NCBI RefSeq assembly: GCF_001723285.1 | Contig: NZ_LPWG01000014.1 | Coordinates: 283,423 to 347,422 of the forward strand | Source: Methyloceanibacter methanicus | GTDB taxonomy: Bacteria; Pseudomonadota; Alphaproteobacteria; Rhizobiales; Methyloligellaceae | Direction of reading: 5' to 3' | DNA length: 64,000 bases | Shown here: positions 45,872 through 58,262 of the stretch, one piece after another | How positions within the stretch are numbered: position 1 is the first letter of the stretch | Layout: every line of letters begins with the position of its first letter | The notes under the pieces: generated by a model | Told to the model about the DNA's origin: nothing | Databases searched by the model: none | Seen by the model: only the letters and a program-made list of their open reading frames with translations | Made by a program: the position numbers and the translations under genes

Positions 45872-46822
45872 ATGAAAGGTTTCATCGGGGCAAGGCAAAC
45901 AACGCTTGCCAACGAGGTTTCACTGACAGGTATCGGGGTCCACAGCGGCGCTCCTGTTTCCATGACATTGTGTCCGGCCGATAACGACACCGGACTTCGC
46001 TTCCTTATTTCCAATGACGACGCGGACGGCATCGAGATCGCTGCGGATCAGCAGTGGGTCACCGGCGTCACGCTCTGCACGGTTCTCGGCGACGGGAACG
46101 GGGCGTCGGTCGCGACGGTCGAGCATGTACTCGCCGCGCTGCGCGGCCTCGGCGTCGACAATGCGCTGATCGAGATCGACAGCGGTGAAGTTCCGATCAT
46201 GGACGGCAGTGCTGCGCCCTTCGTCGAGGCCATCGACGAAGCCGGGCTCATGGAGCTCGAGGCGCCGCGCCGGTTCTTGAAGATTCTCAAGCCGATCTGT
46301 GTCGAGGACAACGGCGCGGTCGGAGAACTGACCCCCTATAATGGCTTCAAGCTCGACGTCGAGATCGATTTCGAAACGCCGCTGATCGGCAATCAGCAGC
46401 TCTCGCTCGACCTGAACCCCGGCGCCTTTCGGCGCGATATCGCCCGGGCCCGCACCTTTGGGTTCATGAAGGACGTGGAGAGCCTCTGGGCCGCTGGCCT
46501 GGCGCTCGGTGCCTCGCTCGACAACACCGTGGCCATTGGCGACGACCGCGTCATCAACCGCGAGGGCCTGCGTTACGATGACGAGTGCGTGCGCCACAAG
46601 GCGCTCGACGCGGTCGGCGATCTGGCGCTGGCGGGAGCCCGATTCTCGGGCGCCTACCGGACCCGCCGCGGTGGACACCGGCTCAACGCGCTGGTTCTCA
46701 AGGCGCTGTTCGCCGATCCGGAAGCCTCGACCATGGTCGAAGCGCCCCGCTACCGCGACGTTCGCCATGCCGAGCTCACACCGGGCCTGGCGGCGGCGCA
46801 CTTCGCGGCCGATCGCAGCTAG
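45872..46822 (+). CDS. lpxC: UDP-3-O-acyl-N-acetylglucosamine deacetylase
   Basis: 316 residues. VATVEHVLAALRGLGVDN gives the first zinc histidine, ECVRHKALDAVGDLALAG the HKxxDxxGD motif with the other zinc ligands, and GGHRLNALVLKAL the catalytic histidine. It performs the committed step of lipid A synthesis. The ATG at 45872 (MKGFIGARQTTL) has GGGGG upstream and fits the family; upstream in-frame codons are not part of the protein. Confidence 0.96.
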   Translation: MKGFIGARQTTLANEVSLTGIGVHSGAPVSMTLCPADNDTGLRFLISNDDADGIEIAADQQWVTGVTLCTVLGDGNGASVATVEHVLAALRGLGVDNALIEIDSGEVPIMDGSAAPFVEAIDEAGLMELEAPRRFLKILKPICVEDNGAVGELTPYNGFKLDVEIDFETPLIGNQQLSLDLNPGAFRRDIARARTFGFMKDVESLWAAGLALGASLDNTVAIGDDRVINREGLRYDDECVRHKALDAVGDLALAGARFSGAYRTRRGGHRLNALVLKALFADPEASTMVEAPRYRDVRHAELTPGLAAAHFAADRS

Positions 46823-47025
46823 CCGGCGATTTTCCTAAACGATTCTAAGTCATTTTGTGGCACTGTGCCGCAAATGGAGCGCGGCTGCGGACGCCGGCAA
46901 GGGCGCCCGAGGCCCAAAAGACACCATATTACGGGCGTTTGTTGTGGGCCGGTCCGCTTAGCCCTTGCGGCGGGCGGGTTTTGCGTGTGATTGAGCGCAT
47001 CATGACCGGCGATTTGAGGGGGAAC

Positions 47026-47976
47026 ATGTCCGGACCGGGTCGGCCGTCTTCGGCGACAACGCGGAGGAAGCAGAGCGTGCGGCTGCTGTCGTCGTTGCCG
47101 ACGATTGCCGTGCTGCTGTGCGTTCCGCTCGTCGGCGGCTGTGGCTCCTTCGGCGGTTTCGATTCCATCGGCTCAGGCGGCGGCCCGCTGAGCAAGTGGT
47201 TCGGCAAGAAGGACGAGGTCGAGCCGCTCAACACCGATCCGGCCCACGTGATCTACGGTCAAGCCGATCAGATGATCGATCAGGGCAAATACAAGGAAGC
47301 CGCGCGCCAGTACGAAGAAGTCGATATCACCCACCCGTATTCGCGGGAGGCGCGCCGGGCGATCATCATGGCCTCCTACGCCTACTACAAGGCCGGGAAA
47401 TACGACGAGGCCGTCGCCTCGGCGGACCGTTACCTGACGCTGCATCCGGGCACGACGGAAGCGGCCATGGCGCAGAACATTATCGCCATGTCGTATTACG
47501 ATCGGATCCTGGATGCCAAACGCGACCAGACTTATGCGCGCCGGTCGCTTGCGGCGTACGACAAGTTGCTTCAGCGCTATCCGTCGTCCCAATACGCGGC
47601 AACCGCGGCGAACCGGGCGCGGATCCTGCGCGATTTGATCGCGGCGAGCGAGATGCAGGTCGGGCGCTATTATCTGCGCCGCAACAACTACCTCGCTGCC
47701 ATCAACCGTTTCCGGACGGTGGTGACCGAGTATCAGACCACCGAACAGGTCGAAGAGGCCTTGATGCGGCTCACCGAGGCCTATATGGCGTTAGGGATTA
47801 TCAACGAGGCCCAGACGGCCGCTGCCGTGCTCGGCCATAACTTTCCGGACAGTAAGTGGTACAAGCACGCTTACAGCCTCCTAGGACAGCGCGGCCTCGA
47901 ACCCCAGCAATATCAGGGATCGTGGATCACCCGGGCCTGGAAGACCCAAAGCTGGACCGGCGGCGGACAAACCTAA
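47026..47976 (+). CDS. bamD: Outer membrane assembly lipoprotein BamD
   Basis: 316 residues. The signal peptide ends in LVGGC, a lipobox, so the cysteine would be lipidated and the protein anchored in the outer membrane. TPR-like helices follow: YGQADQMIDQGKYKEAARQY, YKAGKYDEAVASADRYLTLH, SLAAYDKLLQRYPSSQYAAT and VEEALMRLTEAYMALG. It is a core part of the BAM complex that inserts outer-membrane proteins. GAGGGGG precedes the ATG at 47026. It lies 10 bp before recN. Confidence 0.92.
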   Translation: MSGPGRPSSATTRRKQSVRLLSSLPTIAVLLCVPLVGGCGSFGGFDSIGSGGGPLSKWFGKKDEVEPLNTDPAHVIYGQADQMIDQGKYKEAARQYEEVDITHPYSREARRAIIMASYAYYKAGKYDEAVASADRYLTLHPGTTEAAMAQNIIAMSYYDRILDAKRDQTYARRSLAAYDKLLQRYPSSQYAATAANRARILRDLIAASEMQVGRYYLRRNNYLAAINRFRTVVTEYQTTEQVEEALMRLTEAYMALGIINEAQTAAAVLGHNFPDSKWYKHAYSLLGQRGLEPQQYQGSWITRAWKTQSWTGGGQT

Positions 47977-47986
47977 CAGGCGTCCA

Positions 47987-49681
47987 GTGTTAGCGGCCCT
48001 GTCGATCCGCGACATCGTTCTGATCGACAAGCTCGACCTTGAGTTTGGCGAAGGCCTGTCGGCGCTTACGGGCGAGACGGGCGCCGGGAAATCCATCCTC
48101 CTCGATGCCTTGTCGCTCGCGCTTGGCGGCCGAGGCGATGCCGCGCTGGTCCGTAGCGGCGCGGCGCAGGGGCAGGTGAGCGCCAGCTTCGAACTTCCCG
48201 AGGGTCACCCAGTCTTTGCGCTTCTGTCGGAGAACGGGATCGCCATCGAAGAGTCCCTTCTCATTCTGCGGCGGCTGCAAGGGGCCGACGGCCGCAGCCG
48301 CGCCTTCATCAACGATATGAGCGTCAGCGTGCAGCTCTTGCGGGAGGTGGGGCGCGCGCTCGTGGAAATTCATGGCCAGCATGACGAGCGGGCACTGATC
48401 GACCCGAGTGGGCATCGCGATCTTGTCGATGCGTTTGCCGGCTTGGAGCGCGAAGCCGCCGGCGTCGCCGCATGTTACGAGGCTTGGGCCGACGCGGATG
48501 CCGCGCGCCTGCGCCACGAGAGCGAAGTCGCCGCGGCCCGTGCCAACGCGGACTATCTCGCCCATGCCTTGGAGGAACTGCAGACCCTTGCGCCGGAACC
48601 GGGCGAGGAGGAGGCGCTATCCTCTCGCCGCCAGCTGATGATGAACGCGGAGAAGATAGCCTCCGAACTGAACGAAGCGAGGGACGCGCTCGAGGGCGAG
48701 GGCACCGCGGGCGCGCGCCTCGCCTCCGCGTTGCGGCGGATCGAGCGCCAGGCCGCCACGGCCGGGGCGGACGGCTCATCGCCCTTTGCGGCGGTCGCGG
48801 ATGCGCTCGAGCGCGTGTTGAGCGAAACCGAGGCCGCGCGCGAGAGAATCGAGGAGGCCCTTGCCGCCACGGCGTTCGAGCCGGGCGATCTGGAACGCGC
48901 CGAAGAGCGGCTCTTCGCGCTGCGGGCGCTCGCCCGCAAGCATCGGGTCCAGGTTGATGCCTTGCCCGCGCTTCAGGAGAAGCTCGAAGCGGATCTCGCG
49001 GCGATTACCACCAGCGAGTCCACGGCCGCGGAGCTCGCCAAAGCGGCCGAGGCGGCGCGGGATGCCTACGAACTGGCGGCTCTGGCCCTAAGCAAGGCGC
49101 GCATCAAGGCCGCCAAGAAGCTGGACAAGGAGGTGGCGGGGGAACTTGCGCCGCTGAAGCTCGAAAAGGCGCGCTTCCTCACGCGGATCGAGAGCGTCGA
49201 CATCCGCGAAGGCGGTCCCTCGGGCATCGACCGCATCGCCTTTTTCGTCGCCGCCAATCCAGGCACGGAACCGGGCCCCATGATGAAGGTCGCCTCGGGG
49301 GGCGAACTGGCCCGCTTCATTCTGGCGTTGAAGGTCGTGCTGGCTTCGCGCGGCTCGGCGCCGACGCTGATCTTCGACGAGGTGGAGTCGGGCGTGGGCG
49401 GCGCCACCGCGGCGGCTGTCGGCGAACGCCTGGCGGGCCTCGGCGAGAACGTGCAGGTGCTGGCCGTGACCCACGCGCCACAGGTGGCGGCGCTCGCACG
49501 CGGCCATTTGCGCATCGCCAAGGAAGCGGTGACGACGGCCAAGGGCGAAGCCATGTCGACGCGCGTCGCCGTGCTCGGTGACGCGGAACGGCGCGAGGAA
49601 GTGGCCCGGATGCTCGCCGGTCAGACGATCACGGACGAGGCACGCGCCGCCGCGGATCGTCTGATGCGCAAATCGGCGTAA
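47987..49681 (+). CDS. recN: DNA repair protein RecN
   Basis: 564 residues of SMC-like architecture. LSALTGETGAGKSILLDALS is the Walker A motif, a long coiled coil fills about 160-370, and VASGGELARFILALKVVLA with TLIFDEVESGVGGATAAAVG are the signature and Walker B motifs. It acts in double-strand break repair. The GTG start at 47987 places the family N-terminus (LAALSIRDIVLIDKLDLEF) correctly. Confidence 0.96.
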   Translation: MLAALSIRDIVLIDKLDLEFGEGLSALTGETGAGKSILLDALSLALGGRGDAALVRSGAAQGQVSASFELPEGHPVFALLSENGIAIEESLLILRRLQGADGRSRAFINDMSVSVQLLREVGRALVEIHGQHDERALIDPSGHRDLVDAFAGLEREAAGVAACYEAWADADAARLRHESEVAAARANADYLAHALEELQTLAPEPGEEEALSSRRQLMMNAEKIASELNEARDALEGEGTAGARLASALRRIERQAATAGADGSSPFAAVADALERVLSETEAARERIEEALAATAFEPGDLERAEERLFALRALARKHRVQVDALPALQEKLEADLAAITTSESTAAELAKAAEAARDAYELAALALSKARIKAAKKLDKEVAGELAPLKLEKARFLTRIESVDIREGGPSGIDRIAFFVAANPGTEPGPMMKVASGGELARFILALKVVLASRGSAPTLIFDEVESGVGGATAAAVGERLAGLGENVQVLAVTHAPQVAALARGHLRIAKEAVTTAKGEAMSTRVAVLGDAERREEVARMLAGQTITDEARAAADRLMRKSA

Positions 49682-51838
<2,157 letters not shown>

Positions 51839-51892
51839 GCACCACTTGAGCGCTTGTTTACTCGCGCTACCGCGCTTCGCGCTACTTGAGCG

Positions 51893-53711
51893 CTAACCGA
51901 TCGGTGCGGTGGCGTGGCGGAGCCAGGGCCGGTCTTCGCTGGCGATGAGCGGCTCGATCTTCTCGCGGACGCGCGTGATAGTCGTTCAGCCAGGCCAGCT
52001 CCCAGGTCAGAAGCTGCTTCGGATCGATCAGCCGTCTGTCGAACGGGACCAGCGTCAGCGTCTCGAAGCTGAGCATCTTGCGCTCGCCGCCCTCGATCGC
52101 CTCGGCCGGCCGGACCAGGACCAGATTCTCGAGGCGGATGCCGTATTCGTCCTCGCGGTAATATCCCGGCTCGTTGGAGAGGATCATGCCGGGCTCCAAT
52201 TCCTCCGTACCGAGACGAGAGAGCCGCTGCGGCCCTTCGTGCACCGACAGATAGCTGCCCACGCCATGGCCGGTGCCGTGGTCGAAGTCCAGCCCTGCCG
52301 TCCAGAGCGGTCCGCGTGCGAACGGATCCAGGTCCTGGCCGCGCGTGCCGGCCGGAAAGCGCGCCGCGGCGATGGCGATATGGCTTCTCAGCACGAGGCC
52401 GTAATGGCGCTTCATCTCCGCCGTCGGCTTGCCGACGGCCACCGTGCGGGTGATGTCTGTGGTGCCGTCCACATATTGCCCGCCGGAGTCGATGAGAAAG
52501 AGCGAATTCTTGTCGAGCACACGCTTCGAGTCCGTCGTCGGGCGGTAATGCACCACCGCCCCATGAGGCCCGGACGCGGCGATAGTATCGAAGCTGATGT
52601 CCTTGAGCTGACCGGTTTCGCGGCGGAAGTCCTCCAGCTTGATCGCGGCGGAAACCTCGTCCACCCGGCCCGTCTCGGCGACCTCGTCGAGCCAGGCGAG
52701 AAACCGGGCCATGGCCACGCCGTCGCGCAAATGAGCGCGTCTTGCGCCCTCTTGCTCGGCTTCCGTCTTGATCGCCTTTGGCAGGATGCATGGATCGTCG
52801 CCCGAGACATGCTTGCCGCCGCCGGCTTCCAAAACAGTGGCGAAACGCATCGGGGCCGAACCGGGATCGAGCCGGACCTTCGCGCCGGACTCGGCGAGCG
52901 CCTTCAGAGCCCCGTCCAGGTCTTCCGGCTTGGCGATCTCCGTGAAGGGCTTCAAGGCGATGCGCATGGGCTCTCCGACCTTGTCCGGGTCGATGAAGAG
53001 CGTCGGCCGCCCCTTTGCGGGGACGATGGCATAGGCGAGGGCGACCGGCGTGTGCTTGATGTCGCCGCCGCGATAGTTGAACAGCCAGCAGATGGATTCC
53101 GGCGCGGTGAGGAGCACCGCGTCGTGTCCGGCATCCACCAGGTCCATCTGCACCTGCATGAGCTTTTCGCCGGTGCCCTTGCCCGCCAGCTCCATTGGCT
53201 GCGCGAAGATCTCCGCGCGCGGCGGGGCAGGGCGGTCCTTGCCCCAGATCTTGTCGATCGGGTTCTCGTCGACCGGGGTCAGGCGGATGCCGGCCGCATC
53301 CAGCGTCTTCGTCAGCCGCTCGATCTCGCTGATCGTGTGCAGACGCGGGTCGTAGCCGACCGCATTGCCGCGCACGAGCGTCCCCTTCAGCCATTCCGAG
53401 GGCTTGGCCTTCGGGATCTGCAGGACCTCGAAAATATCCGTGTCGACCTGTCGTGGCGCCTGGAGGATGTAGCGTCCGTCCACGAACAACGCCGAGCCAT
53501 TGTCCGTGACGATGGCGACGCCCGCCGACCCGGTGAAGCCCGTGAGCCAAGCCAGCCGTTCCTCGCTCGGGGGCAGGAACTCGTTCTGGTGCTGATCGCT
53601 GTGGGGAACGAGGAAGGCTTTGAGCTGCTGCCGCTTCAGCTCCCGCAACACTGCCTTGACCCGGTCGCCGCTAGCCGCCGGAGCGCTGGCCTCATCGAAC
53701 ACTTGATACAT
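51893..53711 (-). CDS. pepP: Xaa-Pro aminopeptidase P family (frameshifted near the C-terminus)
   Basis: About 606 residues. It has two creatinase-like N-terminal domains (VPHSDQHQNEFLPPSEERLA; PESICWLFNYRGGDIKHTPV) and a C-terminal pita-bread metallopeptidase: FLIDSGGQYVDGTTDITRTV (two metal aspartates), DHGTGHGVGSYLSVHEGP (metal histidine) and LSNEPGYYREDEYGIRLENL (glutamates). Near 51972 the frame changes, phase of two missing or one extra base, and the proper end is REKIEPLIASEDRPWL followed by APIG and a stop at 51893. It cleaves X-Pro N-termini. Confidence 0.88.
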
Positions 53712-53744
53712 GGCCAGCTTTGTAAGCCGAAGCGTTGCCGCCGA

Positions 53745-54659
53745 TCAATCGAACAAAGTGCTTGCGTTGCCGCGTCCGAGCAGCAGGGCCGCCCAACCGT
53801 CGAGAAGGATTCGCTTTTCCAGGACGAAGCCGAGCGAGGCATAGCGCGCGGCGGTCGCGTGCGATTGGTCCGTGGTGATCCCGGACAGGAGCACATAGCC
53901 GCCCGGCCGCACCGCTCGCGCCATGGCGGGGGCGAGATCGTAGAGCGGCCCCGCTAGGATATTGGCGACGATCAGGTCCGGCGCGAGACGGCGCAAGGTC
54001 GGGTGGGACAGCCCATCCGCCACGAAGACATGGACCGTCTGGCCGAGCCCCGCCTTGGCGGCGTTATCCGCCGCGATCCGCACGGCGATCGGATCGTTGT
54101 CGGTGGCAATCACGGGCCTGTCGAAGGCCAGTGCCGCCGCGATGGCCAGCACGCCGGTACCGGTGCCGATGTCGAGCACCAGGTCCGGGCGCCCCCATTT
54201 GGCGAGTTCGTCGAGGGCCAGCAGGCAGCCCCGCGTGGTGGCGTGGTGGGCCGTTCCGAACGCCTGGTCGGCGTCGATCTCGATCGTGTAGCGGTTGCGG
54301 GCGATCCGCTCCCGGTCGTGGCTACCATGGACCAGAAAGCGGCCCGCACGGACGGGTCCCCGTTGGCCTTGGCTGATCGTGACCCAATCGGCATCGGGCA
54401 CCGGCTCGATGCGCAACGGCGACACCAGCGCGCCGTCCGCGGCGCCGTCGATCAAGGCTTGGAGACGCCCCTCGTCGGGAAGTTCTTCGTAGAGTGCGGA
54501 AACCTCGTAGCGCCCATTTCCAAGCTCGAAAAAGCTGACGGAGAGCGCTTGCGGGTCGCCGGCATCGTCGAGGGCGACGGCGATCCGGCCTGCCGCCGGC
54601 GCTTCGGCTTCGACGGCCGCGCGATGGAGTCCTTGGGGCGAAGACTCAGCCATGGGCAT
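53745..54659 (-). CDS. prmA: Ribosomal protein L11 methyltransferase
   Basis: About 304 residues. FGTAHHATTRGCLLALDELA precedes LVLDIGTGTGVLAIAAALAF (SAM loop), VIATDNDPIAVRIAADNAAK and DLIVANILAGPLYDLAPAMA, the PrmA signature. It trimethylates L11. Several ATGs lie together at the 5' end (54665, 54659, 54653), inside the end of chaC; 54659 is chosen from an AAGG 6 nt upstream. It overlaps chaC and is likely coupled to it. Confidence 0.9.
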   Translation of the reverse strand: MPMAESSPQGLHRAAVEAEAPAAGRIAVALDDAGDPQALSVSFFELGNGRYEVSALYEELPDEGRLQALIDGAADGALVSPLRIEPVPDADWVTISQGQRGPVRAGRFLVHGSHDRERIARNRYTIEIDADQAFGTAHHATTRGCLLALDELAKWGRPDLVLDIGTGTGVLAIAAALAFDRPVIATDNDPIAVRIAADNAAKAGLGQTVHVFVADGLSHPTLRRLAPDLIVANILAGPLYDLAPAMARAVRPGGYVLLSGITTDQSHATAARYASLGFVLEKRILLDGWAALLLGRGNASTLFD

Positions 54660-55181
54660 TCCCATCCTTCAAGGCGACGACCGCCCGCCACAACGCGTCC
54701 ACCGCCGGATCGGCGACACCGAGTTCGGCGAGGTGATCCCGGACATTGCGGATGTACTCGTAGCTCGACCCGGCGACGCCTTCGGCCAAAAGGATCATGG
54801 CCGCGCGGGCGCGAAGCGGGAGGTCCGCTTCGACCAGACGCGGGCCCTCGTAGATGTATGTCTGCGCCGCGATGGTTTCGCCGGGCAGGTGCACGGCGAT
54901 CTCCGTTGCCGTGCAGGTCTCCCGTTCCGACAGATAATCCTCGATCTCACCCTGATGACGATCGGGAAACTCGAGGCGATGCCGTGGCACGGGGAGCCGT
55001 TTTCGCTTGCGCCCGCAAGATTCAAGGTCAGGCCCGGTTGGGTCCGGGTGCCCCAGCGCTCCAGCGATTTCTTGTTGAAGACGCGGCGGTGGTTGTGTGC
55101 GACGGCGTACTCGCGCCGGACGCAGCCGTAAGCCGTTTCCCATCCGTCCCACATGAGCGAGCCGTAACCGAACAGCCACAT
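54646..55181 (-). CDS. Glutathione-specific gamma-glutamylcyclotransferase ChaC (frameshifted)
   Basis: The N-terminus MWLFGYGSLMWDGWETAYGC is the ChaC/GGCT signature (YGSL binds the gamma-glutamyl group), with RRVFNKKSLERWGTRTQPGL. One base is missing near 54975; the chain continues as HQGEIEDYLSERET, GETIAAQTYIYEGPRL and SYEYIRNVRDHLAELGV. Restored length is about 178 residues. It splits glutathione to 5-oxoproline and Cys-Gly. 5-oxoproline is the substrate of the enzyme encoded at 12035. It follows uvrD by 9 bp and overlaps prmA. Confidence 0.85.
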
Positions 55182-55190
55182 GGTTTCGCG

Positions 55191-57563
55191 TCACACCCGT
55201 TCGACGAAGGTGTCGACCACCTTCTTGCGCCCAGCCTTCTCGAAATCGACGGTCAGCTTGTTGCCGTCGACAGCGGCGACGCGGCCATAGCCGAACTTCT
55301 GGTGAAAGACGCGCTGTCCGACCTCGAGGCCCGCGCCTTCCGCGGTGCTTGCCGCGACCAGCGTGCCTTCGATGGTCACGGGCTCGCGCCGCGAACCGCC
55401 GCCGCCGCGTTGGCGTTCGCGCGGGCCCGCTGCCAGCCGGGCGTTTCGTAATAGCCGGAAGCGAACATGTGCTCGCTGTCGAAGCGGCTGGGGCCATAGC
55501 CGCGCAAGCCGTCGTCCTCGGCCACCTGGACGTGCTCGTGGGGGAGTTCGTCGATGAAGCGCGACGGCACTGCGGTCTGCCACATGCCGTAGGTGCGCCG
55601 GTTCTGCGCGAAAGTGATCTTCGCGTTCTTGCGCGCACGCGTCAGCCCGACATGGGCGAGCCGGCGTTCTTCCTCAGGCCGGAGCGGCCGGCCTCGTCCA
55701 GGCTCCGCTGATGGGGCAGCAGCCCTTCGTCCCAGCCCGGCAAAAACACGGTGTCGAACTCGAGCCCCTTGGCCGAATGCAGCGTCATCAAGTTCACCCG
55801 GTCCGTGCCTTCCTCGGTTGCCGCGTCCATGACCAGCGACACATGCTCCATGAAGCCGGCGAGCGTGTCGAACTCCTCCATGAAGCGGATGAGCTCCTTC
55901 AGGTTCTCGAGGCGCCCCTCGGCCTGTTGCGAGCGGTCCGCCTGCCACATGCCGGTATAGCCGGACTCGTCCAGGATGAGCTCGGCAAGCTCCGTATGCC
56001 GCATGGTGTCGACCAGGGACCGCCAGCGGTCGAAGTCGGAGAGCAACCCCGCGAGCGCGCGGCGCGGCTTCGGCTTCAGTTCCTCGGTCTCCACGATCAA
56101 CCGCGCGGCCTGGGTGAGCGGAATCTCATCGGCGCGCGCGAGCTGATGCAGCGTCTTCAGGGTCGCTTCGCCGAGCCCCCGCCGGGGCACGTTGACGATG
56201 CGCTCGAATTTGAGGTCGTTGGCCGGATTGAGCGTCACGTCCAGATAGGCGATGGCGTCGCGGATTTCCTGCCGCTCGTAGAACCGGGGACCGCCGATGA
56301 CGCGATAGTCGAGGCCGAGTGTGATGAACCGGTCTTCGAAGGCGCGCATCTGGAACGAGGCGCGCACCAGGATCGCGATCTCATTGAGCGCATGATCATG
56401 ACGCTGAAGCTGCTCGATGTCCTCGCCGATCACGCGCGCTTCTTCCTCGTCATCCCAGCAGCCTTGCACCACGACCTTCTCGCCGTCGTCGCCGTCGGTG
56501 CGCAGGGTCTTGCCGAGGCGCCCCTGGTTGTGGGCGATCAGGCCGGAGGCGGCGCCGAGAATATGCGCGGTGGAGCGGTAGTTGCGCTCGAGCCGGATCA
56601 CCTTGGCGCCCGGGAAGTCCGTTTCGAATCGGAGGATGTTGTCCACCACCGCGCCGCGCCAGCCATAGATCGACTGATCGTCGTCGCCGACGCAGCAAAT
56701 GTTTTGCGGGCCGTCCTCGCTGCCCTGCGCCAGCAGCCGCAGCCACAGATACTGCGCCACGTTGGTGTCCTGATACTCGTCCACCAGCATGTAGCGGAAA
56801 CGCTGCTGGTAGCGCGCGAGCACGTCCGGATGGTCCTGGAACAGGCGCAGGTTCTCCATCAGGAGATCGCCGAAATCGACGGCGTTCAGATCCTTGAGAC
56901 GCCGCTGATAGGCCGCATACAGGTCGCGGCCCTTGCCGTTGGCGAAACCGTAGCTCTCGCCGTCGGGGACGCGCTCGGGCCGGAGGCCCCGGTTCTTCCA
57001 GCCGTCGATCATGCTGGCGAGGACCCGCGCCGGCCAGCGCTTGTCGTCGATATTCTCCGCCGCCAGAAGCTGCTTGATGAGCCGGATCTGGTCGTCCGTG
57101 TCGAGTACCGTGAAAGAGGGCTTGAGATCGACGAGCTCCGCGTGGCGCCGGAGGATCTTCACGCCGATGGCGTGGAATGTGCCGAGCCAGGGCATGCCCT
57201 CCACGGCGCCGCCGATCAGTTCGCTCACGCGCTGCTTCATCTCGCGCGCGGCCTTGTTGGTGAAGGTGACGGCGAGGATCTGCCCCGGATGGGCACGGCC
57301 CAAGCGAAGCAGATGCGCGATGCGCGTGGTCAGCACCCGGGTCTTGCCGGTCCCGGCCCCCGCGAGGACCAGAAGCGGCCCGTCCAGGGTCTCGACGGCT
57401 CGCGCTGCTCGGGGTTGAGCGCCTCCAGGTAGCGGTCAGCCCCGCGGCGCATGGCGCGCCGCGAGATCGGGAGCATGTCGGCCGGTGGCGTCTGAGGCGC
57501 CTCTTCGAAACCCTCCGCCTGCGGGGGAACGGTCTCGGCGGCATTGTTGCGAATCTTGCCCAT
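55191..57563 (-). CDS. uvrD: UvrD/PcrA-type DNA helicase (three frameshifts)
   Basis: Restored length is about 791 residues. The N-terminus (RYLEALNPEQRE) runs into a slip near 57399; then LVLAGAGTGKTRV (Walker A), AVTFTNKAAREMKQRVSELI, MLVDEYQDTNVAQYLWL (Walker B) and GDDDQSIYGWRGAVVDNIL, with motifs IV-VI to MTLHSAKGLEFDTVFLPGWD. Slips near 55675 and 55420 separate the C-terminus: RLAHVGLTRARKNA, then a Tudor-like end (FHQKFGYGRVAAVDGNKLTV). All three fit single missing bases. A 3'-5' helicase of repair and replication; sequence error is the best explanation. Confidence 0.88.
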
Positions 57564-57677
57564 GACCGGGGACTATACCACCACCGGCGCGCGTGGAAGC
57601 TGCGACACCGACGTGGCCGGCACGGCGGGCTCCGGTCGCGGGCCGCCCCGATCACGCCAAGTTGGGTGCGTGTGAAT

Positions 57678-57701
57678 TGCAACACTATTCGAAATGTTGC
57701 A
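57678..57701. promoter_or_regulatory. Inverted repeat upstream of the Cys-containing secreted protein gene
   Basis: TGCAACA, 10 bp, TGTTGCA, perfect arms with TTCGAA in the spacer. It lies 75 bp before the ATG at 57777 and between divergent genes (uvrD on the minus strand), so it may be an operator. No regulator is adjacent. Confidence 0.45.
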
Positions 57702-57776
57702 CTGCGGTACTTGCGGGTGGCCGCAAGCGGTGGCAAATGGGATCAGCCGCTGGTTAACGGGACTTTGGAGGTTGGA

Positions 57777-58156
57777 ATGCTTCGTGTCTGGAAAGCGGGT
57801 TTCGCGATTTTGGGGTTCTCGGTGCTGCTTTTCGGCGCCGTCCAAACCGCCGACGCGGGTTGCGAGATTGTGCGCGCCACCAACAGCGCGGAGTCGAAGG
57901 CCGCCGCGGCCAAGGCCGCCTACGCCAACGCCCTCCAAACCGCCGAGCAGATCCGCCGCCGCCGCGGCTGGAGCTATGTGCGGTTGCGTCCCCGCAAGGT
58001 GACGCCCGATCCGTTCTGGAAGGCCGTGCGGCCGGTCGTGACCCCCGACATGCTGCTGAAGCCGGACGCGTCACCTCGAAGACCTATGCGCAGTGCTGGA
58101 AGGGCGTCGTGGTGCCCTATGTCTGCACGGCCGGCGCGACCGCCTGCGGCAACTAG
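57777..58156 (+). CDS. Small secreted Cys-containing protein (frameshifted)
   Basis: About 126 residues after correction. A signal peptide (FAILGFSVLLFGAVQTADAG) is followed by a mature part with Ala/Lys-rich helix (AESKAAAAKAAYANALQTAE), a basic stretch (RRRRGWSYVRLRPRK) and, after a slip near 58068, TSKTYAQCWKGVVVPYVC and TAGATACGN. The mature protein has four cysteines, probably disulfide-bonded in the periplasm. GGAGG precedes the ATG at 57777. I do not recognise the family. Confidence 0.6.
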
Positions 58157-58262
58157 TTCGGCCGCCGGCACGCGCTTTCGCGTTGCCCGCCCGGCCTGAC
58201 CCCGCGGCCGTGGCGCGAGAACTGGACTGATTTTGTTCAGGAACTCGGGCTAGACTGGCGGG

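Noticed and set aside
51839..51892. Terminator between ligA and pepP
   Set aside because: The gap has an 11-bp direct repeat (ACTTGAGCGCT at 51844 and 51884) and short GCGC hairpins but no T tract; too weak to call.
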